Assembly (NCBI GenBank): GCA_039707465.1
Contig: CM077649.1
Coordinates: forward strand, 13,182,501-13,246,500
Source of the DNA: Rhabdophis nuchalis
Lineage: Eukaryota; Chordata; Lepidosauria; Squamata; Natricidae
Reading direction: 5' to 3'
Length of the DNA stretch: 64,000 nt
The position numbers and the translations under genes are program-made. Shown here piece by piece: positions 10,955-23,405 of the stretch. Position 1 is the first letter of the stretch. Every line of letters begins with the position of its first letter. The notes beneath the pieces are model-generated. The model worked only from the letters and a program-made list of their open reading frames with translations, did not search any database and was not told the origin of the DNA.

Positions 10955-11787
10955 GCATATTTTTGCTCCTCAGCTCTGAGGAATAGCTAGCAGCTGGCAC
11001 TTAGCATTTGCTGCCTGCAACAGCCATCTTACTCTGCCTTACTCTAGTTTGCATGCATAAAAAGAAAGACAAAAAAAATTCCAGAGGGTTGACTCTTTCC
11101 TGGAGTCCCTGGGGAAATCTTTCACACATGTAATTGATTTGAAAGCTATACTTCATAAGTAGCACAGTTCATCCCTCCCTCTTCTCCCCCAGCTCTTCTT
11201 TTGACCAATGCTCGTCTGTGACCTCTGGCACCGAGCCATCATGTGCAACTCACTAATGCTCAGGAAATTGCCAATCAGTTTCAGGGAGGCAGGTTGTTCT
11301 CCTGCCTCCTGGGGCAACAGCCTCTGGAGAGAAGGGGGAGGTAACCACTTGGTCTCTCTTTAAAATGTCACTGGGATTGTAGGAAAACAGGTAAGGCTTG
11401 CTTTGCAACAGCTTGACAGAAACAACCCAAAGGGATAGAGAGCGATGTGGGCCTGAACTCAAGGGGCTCAAGTCACACATAAATCTGGCTGCAGCCTTGG
11501 CCCTGAATGGCCTCCTGACAGCTTGACATCCCCTTCAGGAACAGCACCTTTGAAAGAATTTATGCTCCAAATACATTACTGAAGGCATAATTTCAAGCAG
11601 GAAGAAGGTGCAACGTGCTCCTAAAGAAAAACCAAGAGATTGCTCATGAACTCTACTTGTTCCCCTAAGGCCAGCTGAAATAGTCTCGTAATCATTCTTG
11701 AAGGACACATCCCCATGGCACTGCCTGTCCCATTCTCCGCCCACAGCTGAGACTGCCTAATTTCGTATTGAGCTATTCCAGGATTAA
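10955..11787. other. Unassigned sequence
   Basis: No repeat family or convincing coding frame recognised. Frames at 11253-11480 and 11535-11744 (minus) have no motif. Confidence 0.45.
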
Positions 11788-12377
11788 AGTTTGCCAGGTT
11801 TGCCCACGTAACACCGCTCCTGCGCGAGCTGCACTGGCTGCCTGTGGCCTTTCGGGTGCGCTTCAAGGTGTTGGTTACCACCTTTAAAGCGCTCCATGGC
11901 ACGGGACCTAGTTATCTGTGGTATCGCATCCTGCCCCACACATCCCCTCGGCTGATTCGCTCCCACAGAGAGGGACTTCTTCGGGTGCCGTCCACTAGGC
12001 AATGCCAGCGGAAGGGCCTTCTCTGTGGTGGGTCCAACCCTCTGGAATGAACTACTCCCCGAAATCAGAAGGACGGACCTCCGCTCCTTCCGCCAGAAGT
12101 TAAAGACTCACTTCTTCCATCTGGCCGGCCTGGCCTAATTTTTTATACCTAGCCGAAGAAAGAAATTGTTTAATCAGAATTTTAAAGGGGTAATTGTTAG
12201 GGTTTTAGGGGTTATAATATTGATTTTAGCACAGGGTTAATTTAATTCGGTTTTAATATTTTGCATTTTGTATATTGTTGTATTTATTGGATTTTTAATT
12301 TCCTGTGCACCGCCCCGAGTCCCCATGGGGGAGAGGGGGCGGTCTATAAATTTAATAAAATAAATAAATAAATAAAG
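11788..12377 (+). mobile_element. L2-clade LINE, 5'-truncated
   Basis: It starts in the block encoding HVTPLLRELHWLPV and runs through FKALHGTGPSYL, IRSHREGLLRVPSTRQCQ and the tail hairpin to an (AAAT)n tail. A deletion after RQCQ breaks the frame relative to the intact copy. Non-coding relic. Confidence 0.9.
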
Positions 12378-12718
12378 TGATGTTTTCTGTCATCTCTTGA
12401 CACAAGCCTTGTTCTGTGCTTGCTTTTTGCCCTTCCAAAAATTAGAATGACACAATGAGGAATCAAGATTTTCCCAGCTCCTACTGAACAATTTCCCTCT
12501 GTTACTGGGAACTGTTTTCTGTGGCCATTTTGCTTTTTATTGTACTGCCAAGAGCACCTGGCTACAGGCAGGTGCCCACATAATGTCTGCCTGGCGCTTT
12601 TGGAAACACATACAGGCTTCATATCAATGGTATTCATTGATCTTATGAAGTAGCACTAGACTTGTTTCACATCATGCGTTAGCACTCATCATAGAAAGAA
12701 TGCTACATTACTCTCTCT
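12378..12718. other. Unassigned sequence
   Basis: Nothing recognised. Confidence 0.45.
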
Positions 12719-12732
12719 GTTTTTATCTCTCT

Positions 12733-13226
12733 CTCTTTTTTTTTTGAAAAACGTTTTATTGGTTTTAACAATTTATAACAGGAAAGGGATAGATAAGGTA
12801 TTAGATAATATTTTGGAGCTTCCACATCAGGTTTGATGACCGCCTCCGAGTCTTCGTACATATTTCATTTTAAAAAAATTATTAAAAGGAAGGGGTACAT
12901 ACATTTTAAAATCATAAATTTTCATATTATTTTATGCATTCAATTACTTTATACTATTGACATCTGTACAGGAATTGCCATCATAAAAAAGAAAAGAAAA
13001 TATAACAAATTATTTTTGCGATCTGAGCCTCTTTGCTATAGTCTCTTCCTCCCCCCCCCCCCACCAGCAGGCGGACCCGTGGCCCCTCCCGTTCCCATCT
13101 CATCGTCATCCAGGATTGAGGAGTGTTTTTTAAGAAAATTATGCGCCTCTCCAGCTGTTTTGATTCTAACTCTTCTTCCCTCCCAGAATACCAGCATCCC
13201 TTCAGGCATCAACCACTTGAACCACT
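12733..13226 (-). mobile_element. L1-ORF1-only element, 5'-truncated copy
   Basis: The minus strand encodes the last part of an ORF1-like protein (GMLVFWEG, FLKKHSSI, IAKRLRSQK) with the same 3' untranslated end as the full-length copy at 57-59 kb, including the polyadenylation hexamer in CCAATAAAAC. This copy ends in a short A run. The flanks carry a probable duplication, GTTTTTATCTCTCT at 12719-12732 and the same with one extra T at 13226-13241. Confidence 0.75.
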
Positions 13227-13241
13227 GTTTTTTATCTCTCT

Positions 13242-13904
13242 TAAAGCAACAGCATCAGTAACATTCCTATGAACAGCACAAGTCTCTTCCAATGCTTCGT
13301 GTGCTTCCCCAATGTCTCATGAGCTGCTTCACCAGACTACTGACAATCAAATTAACAATTAACAATCAAAATGATTTGGGGTTGGGCACATGTTTCTCAA
13401 CTACTGTCCTGGAACAACATTGGAGACGTTGCCTGTCCATTGCCTGTCACTTAGAAAACTTGAAAAGTGGCATTTATTTTGTTAAACAGATAGTTACACT
13501 GTTGGTATGGTCATAGCTTCTATGGAAGAATAATACTGTACTATTAGTGCCTAATTTGCAGGCACCAATCACCCCACTCTACCCCACCCTCAGCTAAGGA
13601 GAGCAATTGATAGTTGTTTTCTCACCCATCAGATTGAAGTGGGAATATTGGTGGAGACACAGCCATCAATCTCTCCTTTATTCTGTGTAACAAGAACAGA
13701 TATTAAGCTTCCTGTTGGTTGGTTGTATACATTATTGTAGACACAAATAAAAAACTGTAACTTCAGTGAGGGCTTTAATTCAAAATAGTTCAGAAATCTT
13801 GACTTTCTAAAGAATTCTGTGGTGAGGATGGAAATTAACAAGAATGTATACAAACTAGGATCGAGATTGAGCAAATAGAGGTAAATTCACACAATGGGGT
13901 AAGC
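13242..13904. other. Unassigned sequence
   Basis: Nothing recognised. Confidence 0.45.
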
Positions 13905-14455
13905 AATACAATACAAAGGCAGAGTTGGAAGGGACCTTGGAGGTCTTCTAGTCCAACCCCCTGCCTAGGCAGGAAACCCTATACCGTTTCAGACAAATGG
14001 CTATCCAACATCTTCTTAAAGACTTCCAGTGTTGGGGCATTCACAACTTCTGGAGGCAAGCTGTTCCACTGACTAATTGTTCTGTCAGGAAATTTCTCCT
14101 CAGTTCTAAGTTGCTTCTCTCCTTGATTAGTTTCCACCCAATTGCTTCTTGTTCTGGCCTCAGGTGCCTTGGAGAATAGCTTGATTCCTCTTCTTTGTGG
14201 CAACCCCTGAGATATCGGAACACTGCTATCATGTCTCCCCTGGTCCTTCTTTTCATTAAACTAGACCTACCCAGCTCCTGCAACCGTTCTTCATATGTTT
14301 TAGTCTCCAGTCCCCTAATCATCTTGGTTGCTCTTCTCTGCACTCTTTCTAGAGTCTCCACATCTTTTCTACATCGTGGCAACCAAAACTAAATGCCGTA
14401 TTCCACGTGTGGCCTTACCAAGGCCTTATAAAATGATATTAACACTTCATGTGGT
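13905..14455 (-). mobile_element. CR1 LINE 3' fragment
   Basis: The minus strand encodes the CR1 reverse-transcriptase C-terminus (ERVQRRATKMIRGLE, LMKRRTRGDMIAVFRYLRG, RRNFLTEQ, NAPTLEVFKKMLDSHLSE). The end reads AGAGTTGGAAGGGACCTTGG, the CR1 tail shared by eight copies in the window. The frame is broken near 14130-14150. Confidence 0.92.
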
Positions 14456-14721
14456 CAATGATGGCTTTGATTTGGTTTTGATCCACCATGTTTTATAAAT
14501 ATAGCCCGAGGTTCGGTAACTGTAATCTATGGTTTAGCACATTGATAGAGCTTAGCCACCTTGGGTTATTCAACATGCTGTTATTATAGTAAACGACGGC
14601 TTTGCACAATGTGAGAAACCCAACATATTTCTTTCTAAATATGGTAAGAGGATTTAACTTCATAAAACATGAGCATAAAGAGATAGTGTTGAGCAATTCT
14701 CCTTAGAACTGGTGAATTTCA

Positions 14722-15268
14722 GTCTTTCGGGTGCGCTTCAAGGTATTGATTACCATCTTTAAAGCGCTCCATGGCACGGGACCTAGTTATTTGCGGGATC
14801 GCATTCTGCCTCATACATCCCTGTGGCCGATTTGCTCCCACAGAGAGGGACTTCTCCAGGTGCCGTCCACTAGGCAGTGCCAGTGGGCGACGCCCAGGGG
14901 AAGGGCCTTCTCTGTGATGGGGTCGACCCTCTGGAACGACCTACCCCCCAAACTGAGAACAACCACGGACCTCTGCTCCTTCCGCCAAAAGCTAAAAACT
15001 TACTTTTTTCATCTGGCCAGCCTGGCCTAATCTATCCTTCCTAGACTGTAATATAAATTTAAATTGTTTTAATAGGGATTGCTGGGATTAGTATAAAGGG
15101 TTTTAAGGTTTTAAGATTTTAAACTTTTAGCGCAGGTAAATTATTTAATTCTATTTTAAATATTGTATTGTTGTATTTATATATGTTTTTAAAGTCCTGT
15201 GCACCGCCCCGAGTCCCTTCGGGGAGAGGGTGCGGTCTACAAATCAAATAAATTGAATTAATAATAAT
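14722..15268 (+). mobile_element. L2-clade LINE, 5'-truncated
   Basis: The frame 14731-15030 encodes FKALHGTGPSYLRDRILPHTS, SHREGLLQVPSTRQCQ and LWNDLPPKLR. The tail hairpin and an (AAT)n tail follow. It is joined tail to tail with an oppositely oriented L2 end at 15269. Confidence 0.92.
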
Positions 15269-15400
15269 AATAATATTTAATATTTATAAAACCGCACCCT
15301 CTCCCCACGGGGACTCGGGGCGGTGCACAGGTAGAATAAAAACAATAAATACATACAAACAATTCTAAAAGCAAATTAAACATAATTGAATTGAATTGAA
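15269..15400 (-). mobile_element. Short L2-clade 3' end
   Basis: Only the tail hairpin (GGGGACTCGGGGCGGTGCAC) and some AT-rich 3' UTR remain, opposite in direction to the preceding copy. Confidence 0.8.
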
Positions 15401-17176
15401 TTGCTTCTTGAAGGTGTACCAAGAGCAGATTGCTAAGGCCTGCTTTGTTTCCATTATTTATACTGTAACGTCTTTCTCTCAAGAATCCTAATTAAACTGA
15501 AAAATTATTCAAGTGCAAGCAATAGGGCTTCTTACTGACCTGCTTCCAGAATTTTGTTTTCCTTTTCACAATGATCCTGTTTCCCAAGCTTTCTAATGAC
15601 AAGGGAGGGACTAAGGGAATTTGATTCTGTTTTCATACACGCTAAAGGGCACGTTAGAGACAAGATGTTGATTTGAATGTCAGAGCTGGCAGCTTGCTGC
15701 CTGTTAAGGGGGTTGACAGAATGAAGGAAAGGATGAGAACTGCCTGCATTCACTACACTTTTTTCCCAACTTAAAAATGCTGGTGTCACTCTGTCACTCT
15801 GTGGAACACCTTGGCGGTTTTCCCATTACTGAGTGGAAGCTGAAGGTCATGGTAAATGAAATGAAGAAGTAGACAACATCTTTGTAGATGGACCTTATAT
15901 TCTGAATGTTATATATCTTGCCAATTCACCATTCTTTTTGGTCTTTGGAAAGGCACAATACAGCACAAACTATTTTGTTCTTTTTGATTACAATGCCACC
16001 ACTACCATTAATACTAGGCCACAATGGATGTCCAGAGATAGGGACACAGAAAAGTAATGTAACGTTTTTTCCATGGAAGAAGATTCTATCTATAGGTTAA
16101 GAAAGAGGCTGTTCTAATCTGCTAAGTCTATCAATGACACATGTAAGATTTAGCAGTGCTCTTTGTTCCACTTACAAAAATATCACACACTGATGAAACA
16201 TGGATATGTAAAGGGAATAATGCATTTTGGTACATTTTATTGAATGAGAAATAGTGTATATTGTGGCAAATATTATGTTTCATCTCAGCTGGACTCAGAT
16301 TCTCATTTAGGCACATGATAACAGGAGAGTCATGCTAGTCTTTGATAGCAAGAAGATCAGGAGTCTGGTAACCATCTAACTAAGGTTATTAAAAGGCATA
16401 CAAAGCTACAACTCATGATATTTTATGCCTTTTAATGACATTTATTAACTGGAAAAGATAGTTTAGATTTTTTGGGTGGTTTTTTTTGTTATCTAGTCAC
16501 AAAAGTCTTTGGGGATTCACTGTGGAGCTCTATTGATCTATTTACTTATATCGATCTATCGATCTATCTTGTATGCTGCTCAATTCCCAATTACCCTGGG
16601 CAACTCACAACAAGAAAATTGCCTTAGAACCAATTAAAAGAAAGAAAGAAAAGAAGAAAACTAATGGAAGTCATTTTTTATTTATTTGCTTTTTTTACCA
16701 CTTTTATTATTTTATAAGTAACTCAAGGTAGCGAACATATCTATTACTGCTGCCTCTTCATTTTCCCCACAACAATAATCTTGTGTGGAGGTTTGGATTG
16801 AGAGAGAATAACTAGCCCAAAGTCAACCAGATGGCTTTCATGCCTAAAGTGGGATTAGAACTCACACTCTTCTGATTTCTAGGCCAGTACCTAGAGATTA
16901 ACCGGATGGAAATTAAAGAAGAGGTCTCCTTCTTCCTAATTGAAGCCCTGTGTGAAGAGGCAGGTGTTCTAAACTCTTCTAAACAACAATAGAGTTGTGG
17001 CCATGTGCATGAGGGGGGGGGGGACTCATTCCAGACAGCAGGTGCTGTTACAGAAAAGATATGCGTCCAGATGAAATTGTTTAATTGAAGGAACCAAACT
17101 ATCAGATCAAATTGTTTGGGCAGTTACTATGGAGACCAGCAGAACCTCGACTAACCAGATCCTTTGCCATGTAGGG
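15401..17176. other. Unassigned sequence
   Basis: No gene recognised. There is a short degenerate TATC/GATC run at about 16546-16570 and a G run at 17013-17023. Sequence just left of 17177 resembles a segment also present beside the MITE at 45.4 kb. Confidence 0.45.
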
Positions 17177-17184
17177 CTTTAGAG

Positions 17185-17322
17185 CAGGGGTTCCCAAACT
17201 TGGCAACTTGAAGACTTGTGGACTTCAACTCCCAGAATTCTCCAGCCAGCATAGCTGCTGGCTGGAGAATTCTGGGAGTTGAAGTCCACAAGTCTTCAAG
17301 TTGCCAAGTTTGGGAACCCCTG
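17185..17322. mobile_element. Palindromic hAT MITE (CAGGGGTTCCC type)
   Basis: A 138-bp near-perfect palindrome whose arms run CAGGGGTTCCCAAACTTGG to the centre and back. The 8-bp duplication CTTTAGAG lies at 17177-17184 and 17323-17330. No coding capacity; probably moved by a hAT transposase in trans. Confidence 0.92.
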
Positions 17323-17385
17323 CTTTAGAGCTTCGGAGAATGGAATGTTCCATCATAGAAGCAGCATCCACTAATGAAAATAGAG

Positions 17386-17520
17386 CAGGGATGTCCAAAC
17401 TTGGGAACTTTAAGACTTGTGGACTTCAACTCCCAGAATTCCCCAGCCAGCATAGCTGGCTGGGGAATTCTGGGAGTTGAAGTCCACAAGTCTTAAAGTT
17501 CGCAAGTTTGGACATCCCTG
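17386..17520. mobile_element. Palindromic hAT MITE (CAGGGATGTCC type)
   Basis: A 135-bp palindrome with CAGGGATGTCCAAACTTG termini and an exact 8-bp duplication AAATAGAG at 17378-17385 and 17521-17528. It shares the inner ACTTCAACTCCCAGAATTC block with the preceding MITE but has distinct ends. Confidence 0.92.
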
Positions 17521-17528
17521 AAATAGAG

Positions 17529-18144
17529 GTTCACACCAGCAGGGCTGGCCTGAACTTTCAATTAGGTATGAGGACTACTGATATCAACTGGCTTAATTAT
17601 ATTACTGAAACATATCAGACCATATTTTTCTATAATGACTGTTTTTGTCCTCTGCTAACTCATCCATCCTTATTTTATGCAAATACAGTATGCAGCTATA
17701 GGTACAGCATTCCTGCTTATATAGGGAAACTCCATTAACTCTATACTAGCAATCTTGCATTGACTAGAGCCATACTCATAAGTAAGAGTTTATAGCATGA
17801 TGGTGTGTGGATTTAACACGAGCACTATTGACATAGTTGTACTCCAGTATTGGGGAGTTCACAACTACTGTATGTTGATAAAGTGAAGTCCACAGAAACT
17901 CTTTGCATGAGAACTTTGTATGCGCTCTTATTTGGGTCTTCGGATCTACCTTCTATACATAATTTGCTGATAGAAAAGTCAGTCTTCTTTATTACAGTAA
18001 TTGCGGAGCTCCCTTTTGAGTGACACTGACGTTATCAGTTCAGCTTCCAGTGACTGAGCTATCTGTTATTTTATGCTTTCTTCAGTGTTTTTAAAATCTT
18101 TTCCTCTCACCACTTCTTATCACTTTCAAAAGTTATGGAAGATC
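17529..18144. other. Unassigned sequence
   Basis: Nothing recognised. Confidence 0.45.
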
Positions 18145-18600
18145 TAGAATGTAGATGGAGGAAAGAGTGCAGAGAAGAGCAACAAAGATGATTAGGGGAC
18201 TGGAGATTAAAACATATGAAGAACAGTTGCAGGAACTGGGTATGTCTAGTTTGATGAAAAGAAGGACCAGGGGAGACATGATAGCAGTGTTCCGATATCT
18301 CAGGTGTTGCCACAAAGAAGAGGGGGTCAAGCTATTCTCCAAGGCACCTGGGGGCAGGACAAGAAGCAATGGGTGGAAACTAATCAAGGAGAGAAGCAAC
18401 TTAGGACTGAGGAGAAATTTCCTGACAGTTAGGACAATTAATCAGTGGAACAGAAGTTGCCTCCAGAAGTTATGGATGCCCCAACACTGGAAGTCTTTAA
18501 GAAGATGTTGGATAGCCATTTGTCTGAAACGGTATAGGGCTTCCTGCCTAGGCAGGGAGTTGGACTAGATGACCTCTAAGGTCCCTTCCAACTCTGCTAT
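18145..18600 (+). mobile_element. CR1 LINE 3' fragment
   Basis: The frame 18155-18568 encodes VQRRATKMIRGLEIKTYEEQLQ, RRTRGDMIAVFRYLR and RSNLGLRRNFLTVRTINQWN. It then shifts frame before the LEVFKKMLDSHL block. The usual CR1 tail follows to about 18600. Confidence 0.92.
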
Positions 18601-18729
18601 TTTATTTGTATTTATTTGTATTTGTATCCCCAAATAGCTTTCGTTGCTTTGGATTATATGTAATTATATTTATCATATTGAAAAGTAAAAACTAAAATTG
18701 ATGCATTTGCTGCCACTACCACTTTTCAC

Positions 18730-19698
18730 CAGAGGTGGTATTCAGCCAGTTCTGACAGGTTCTGGAGAACCGGTAGTGGAAATTTTGAGTAGTTTTGGAG
18801 AAACGGGAAATAGGCTGGCCGTGCCTCCACTGCCTCCCAGCCCCCCAGCTGATCTCCTTTTGTTCCCCTGAAGAGAAGAACGGAGATGGAAAGCAGGTTA
18901 GTGGGGTGAGGAGGGAATGGGGATTTTATTTATTTATTTATTTATTTTTCACATTTATAACCCGCACCTATCTCACCACAAAGGGACTCGGGGTAGCGAA
19001 CAGAGATTTAAAATCAATTATACATAAATACAAAATATTATTAAATAATAACTAAATTAAATCAATACCCTGCTTAAAATAAGTTTAAATTTAAAACCCA
19101 AATTACAATTTTGATTTGTTATAAAATAATGGGTGTGGAGTAGATCATGCTAGGCCGGCCAGATGAAAATAATAAGTTTTTAGGTGCCGGCGAAACAAGC
19201 GGAGGTGTGTGATGGAACGGAGGTCGGGAGGTAGGCCATTCCAGAGGGTAGGGCCCACCACAGAGAAGGCCCTTCCCCTGGGAGCCGCCAACCGGCATTG
19301 TCCGGTCGACGGCACCCGGAGAAGACCCTCTCCCTGGGAGCGAGTCGGTCGAAGGGATGTATGGGGTAGAAGACGGTCTCGAAGGTAGCTAGGTCCCGTG
19401 CCATGGAGCACCTTGAATATGGTCATCAAAACCTTGTAACGCACCGGGTAGGTCACAGGTAGCCAGTGCAGCTCGCGCAGGAGTGGTGTTATGTGGGAAT
19501 GTCTTGAGATTCCCATGATCACCCGCGCAGCCGCATTCTGGACCAACTGCAACCTCCGAGTGCATCTCAAGGGGAGCCCCATGTAGAGAGCGTTGCAGTA
19601 GTCCAGAATGTGGCCGTATTTTGCAGTATCCTTCCCCTGCCACGCCCACAAAGCCACACCACAGAACCGGTAGTAAACATTTTTGAATCCCACCACTG
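18730..19698. mobile_element. hAT-like MITE split by an L2 insertion
   Basis: The left end CAGAGGTGGTATTCAGCC and right end GAATCCCACCACTG form imperfect inverted termini. Flanks CTTTTCAC (18722-18729) and CTTCCCAC (19699-19706) match at 6 of 8 positions. The ACCGGTAGT motif occurs near both ends in opposite orientation. The L2 at 18926-19615 lies inside. Confidence 0.65.
18926..19615 (-). mobile_element. L2-clade LINE, 5'-truncated, nested in a MITE
   Basis: The minus strand encodes LPLRCTRRLQLVQNAAARVIMG, LLRELHWLPV, FKVLHGTGPSYL, RGRAFSVVGPTLWNGLPP. The left end is a (TTTA)n tail with the hairpin. Frame 19145-19696 is open over 183 codons but lacks the catalytic region. Confidence 0.92.
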
Positions 19699-19706
19699 CT
19701 TCCCAC

Positions 19707-20210
19707 GATTGTTTGATGGAATTTTTATACTATAGTATTTTTTTCAACATGGGCTGGCAAATAATTATAATGTTGCAGAATCCCAAAAGGTTCCTAGGAC
19801 CACACTTTAAAAATACTGCTCTATTCTTCTTCTTTTTTAAACTAAATTTCTATTATTAGAGTTCATAAGCAGATGTCAATTTCAGGATTTTATTTTGTAT
19901 GCTTTCTTAGTATTATTATTTTTTTGGGGGAAGATCTATTTACAAATATTTTAATGGATGTAAATAAACTAAACACATTTTGGAATAGCTGCTTTTGTAA
20001 GATGTAAAATATTCTCCTGGTTTATGCAGCAAAGCCATATTCAATAAAAACATCAGTGCTCATTTCTATATGTGTCATTGTTTTGTTTCCTGAAGCATAT
20101 TTAAAGCAACATTTTATTTACTTTTTCATTTATGGCATTTCATACGAACAGAACAGGCCTGTCAAACCTGATGAATCAATTCAAAATTAGGCCTTAAGTG
20201 TGCATACTAA
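19707..20210. other. Unassigned sequence
   Basis: Nothing recognised. Confidence 0.45.
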
Positions 20211-20336
20211 TAAAACAATAGTAGAGTTGGAAGGGACCTTGGAGGTCTTCTAGTCCAACCCCCTGCCTAGGCAGGAACCTTATACCATTTCAGACTAATG
20301 TCTATCCAACATCTTCTTAAAGACTTCCAGTGTGTG
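20211..20336 (-). mobile_element. Short CR1 3' end
   Basis: The CR1 tail block (TAGAGTTGGAAGGGACCTTG to GACTTCCAGTGT) only. Confidence 0.88.
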
Positions 20337-21049
20337 TAAGGCTTCATTCTTAGGCTCAATTGCATCTATTCTAGTTTCATACTTCAGAATTAAAATCAGA
20401 ATATGGCTATCTGTTTTGAATAGCTTGAGGCTTGATGAATATTCTGAAAATATTATGGAATAGCACATTTATATCAATTATCTTGAGTAAACCTTACCGT
20501 GACTCATTCAAACTGATTCCCCCTTCTCTCCCCTGCACCCAGAGTAGATAGGAAGGTGAGCTAATATATCAATCACAAGGGGAGAATTTCCATGCCAAAG
20601 AAATAAGTAACATACTACAGTATTTTTGTTCCAATTATCTGAAAACCCTTGAACACATGAAAGTCAAAATAAGTATTTTTTCTAAATGATGTTTGGTGAG
20701 TGAATGCAAGTTTTTCATTGTATTTAGCTTGAATGTAAACTGGGAGTAATCTAATGGGAATGAATAATGGTTCTTAAAGGAATACAGGCTTTTTAATACA
20801 ATTATCCCCTCTCGATTTATTATTGCCATGAGGCATTACGTAATGGTTGTGATAGGAACTCTGGAAATATTTTAAATAAAGCTAAGCTTTACAATTTTTT
20901 TTTAAAAAAATCATGATTTAAACACGACACATTTATGCTATTGTTTACCCATTAATGTAGTTGGATTTGGCATAAATCCATGGTTGTAAATAATGAATTA
21001 ATTCATTTCAACTTTGATGGGCCCCTTTAAAAGCTGCTATGCTAGCTAA
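20337..21049. other. AT-rich unassigned sequence
   Basis: Nothing recognised. Confidence 0.45.
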
Positions 21050-21555
21050 ATTATACTATACTGCATACAGTTTTGGTCGCCACGATGTAGAAAAGACGTG
21101 GAGACTCTGGAAAGGGTGCAGAGAAGAGCAACCAAGATGATTAGGGGACTGGAGGCTAAAACATATGAAGAACGGTTGCAGGAACTGGGTATGTCTAGTT
21201 TGATGAAGAGAAGGACCAGGGGAGACATGATAGCAGTGTTCCGATATCTCAGAGGGTGCCACAAAGAAGAGGGAGTCAAACTATTCTCCAAGGCACCTGG
21301 GGGCAGGACAAGAAGCAATGGGTGGAAATTAATCAAGGAGAGAAGCAACTTAGAACTAAGGAGAAATTTCCTGACAGTTAGAACAATTAACTTCTGGAAC
21401 AGCTTGCCTCCAGAAGTTGTGAATGCCCCAACCCTGGAAGTCTTTAAAAAGATGTTAGATAGCCATTTGTCTGAAATGGTATAAGGTTCCTGCCCACGCA
21501 GGGGGTTGGACTAGAAGACCTACAAGGTCCCTTCCAACTCTGCTATTGTATTGTA
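21050..21555 (+). mobile_element. CR1 LINE 3' fragment
   Basis: The frame 21098-21484 is open through the complete C-terminal block (ETLERVQRRATKMIRGLEAKTY, LMKRRTRGDMIAVFRYL, TINFWNSLPPEVV, HLSEMV). The CR1 tail ends in TATTGTATTGTA. One of the better preserved CR1 ends here. Confidence 0.93.
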
Positions 21556-21757
21556 TTTTTGAATATCTGTGTCTACAGAATTTTGTAGTGTATTCTGTAA
21601 TTTTTTTTAAAAAATCTTAATTTTAGAAGAAAGTTATGCATGACCACTGTTACAAAATGGACATAAACATCTAATGGAACGTTCTTTGATCTATCAGCTC
21701 TAGGATTTTTGAGAATTCTAGTTGCTGAGGAGATTTCTGTGAATTGCAGTCCCAATG

Positions 21758-22012
21758 TATCTGAGCCACAGTATTGCAGTAGTTAGAGTGCAGTACTGCA
21801 GGCTACTTCTTCTGACTGCCAGCTGACTGTAATTTGGCAGTTCAAATCTCACCTGGCTCAAGGTTGACTCAGCCTTCCATCCTTCTGAGGTGGCTAAAAT
21901 GAGGACCCACATTGTTGGGGTCAAGAGGCTGACTCTGTAAACCGGTTAGAGAGGGCTGTAAAGCACTGAAAAGCGGTATATAAGTCTAAGTGCTACTGTT
22001 ATTACTATCTGG
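21758..22012 (+). mobile_element. tRNA-derived SINE (squamate type)
   Basis: The 5' part resembles a tRNA with a B-box-like GTTCAAATC near 21840. A body follows (GACTCAGCCTTCCATCCTTC) and a 3' part AAGCGGTATATAAGTCTAAG with short repeats. The GCGGTATATAA end resembles the L2 tail, suggesting the SINE uses L2 machinery. Confidence 0.8.
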
Positions 22013-22015
22013 AAA

Positions 22016-22510
22016 CTGTTAGGTCTGATCTAGTGTTATGAACAACAACTCTACAAGATCAGCGTTCAAAATCTTCCATTCCTAAAGTCTTGATAATCTC
22101 TATGGAGGTCAAGGATTGCAATTAATTTTCTTTTTTAAAAAATCAGCCTATTTCAATATTATTGAAGTATACTGTAATCAGCCCGAAGTCTGGTGACTGG
22201 GATGTGATATAAATCCTTGTCCAAAAAGCAATTATGGGTACCAGAAGTTTACGAACAGATATTTGTTTTAAAAATGACAAGAATCTTCCTGGACATTAAG
22301 GACTATCAGTTATAATGAGGCAAAGTATAATTAATGTTCTTTAATGTTAAGACGTTGCCCTAAACATAACATATATGATCATAATAGAGAACCAATGTCA
22401 TGTAGTAATGGAATCAGTCAAGCTTATTTAAAGAATTATGACGATAAAGAAAGGGGAATGCCACGAATATTCCTTTGACTTTCAGAAATATGAGAGATAG
22501 AAAGTAAATA
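22016..22510. other. Unassigned sequence
   Basis: Nothing recognised. Confidence 0.45.
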
Positions 22511-22512
22511 TG

Positions 22513-23405
22513 CTTCAACCAGCTCACTCCAACGCTGGCCATAGGGGGCGAACATCTTGCCCCTGTGGATGGGGCGCGCAATTTGGGTGTCCTCCTGGAT
22601 ACCCGGCTGTCCATGGAAGATCAAGTGACAGCCGTGGCCAGGAGGGCGTTTTACCAGGTTCGCCTGGTTCACCAATTGCGCCCCCTATTGGATCGGGACG
22701 CCCTTCGCACAGTCACTCACGCGCTCGTGACATCCCGACTGGACTATTGTAACTCTCTCTACATGGGGCTTCCCTTGAGGTGCACCCGGAGACTGCAGCT
22801 AGTCCAGAACGCAGCCGCGCGAGCAATTATGGGTACCACAAGGTATACCCATGTAACACCGCTCTTGCGCGAGCTGCACTGGCTGCCTGTTGTCTTCCGG
22901 GTGCGCTTCAAGTTATTAATTATCATCTTTAAAGCGCTCCATGGCTCGGGACCTAGCTATCTGCGGGATCGGATCCTGCCTCATACATCCTCACGGCCGA
23001 TTCGCTCCCACAGAGAGGGACTTCTCCGGGTGCCGTCCACTAGACTCTGCCAGCGGGCGACACCCAGGGGAAGGGCTCTCTCTGTGGCGGGCCCAGCCCT
23101 CTGGAACGACCTCCCCCCCGACATTAGGACCACCACGGACCTCCGCTCCTTCCGTCTTAAACTAAAAACACACTTCTTCTGCCTTGCCGGCCTGGGATAG
23201 TTACTCCTCTGTTTTTGGGTTTATAGGGGATTTTTAGTTTAGTTAGTTTTAAACGGGTATTTTAGCACAGGTATTGTTTAATTTATTTTTAATATGAAAT
23301 GTTGTATATAGTTATTGTTTTTATTCTCCCTGTGCACCACCCCAAGTCCCTGTGGGGAGAGGGTGCGGTTTATAAGTATTAAAATTATTATTATTATTAT
23401 TATTA
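22513..23405 (+). mobile_element. L2-clade LINE, 5'-truncated, well preserved
   Basis: Collinear with about 37588-38440 of the full-length copy and closely similar to it. It ends in (ATT)n. Confidence 0.95.
22565..23200 (+). pseudogene. L2 reverse transcriptase C-terminus, 211 codons open
   Basis: Open from DGARNLGVLLDTRLSMEDQVTAV to FCLAGLG with no stop. It matches the C-terminal fifth of the 1109-aa protein. Endonuclease and the YADD domain are absent through 5' truncation, so it cannot act as a reverse transcriptase. Confidence 0.9.
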
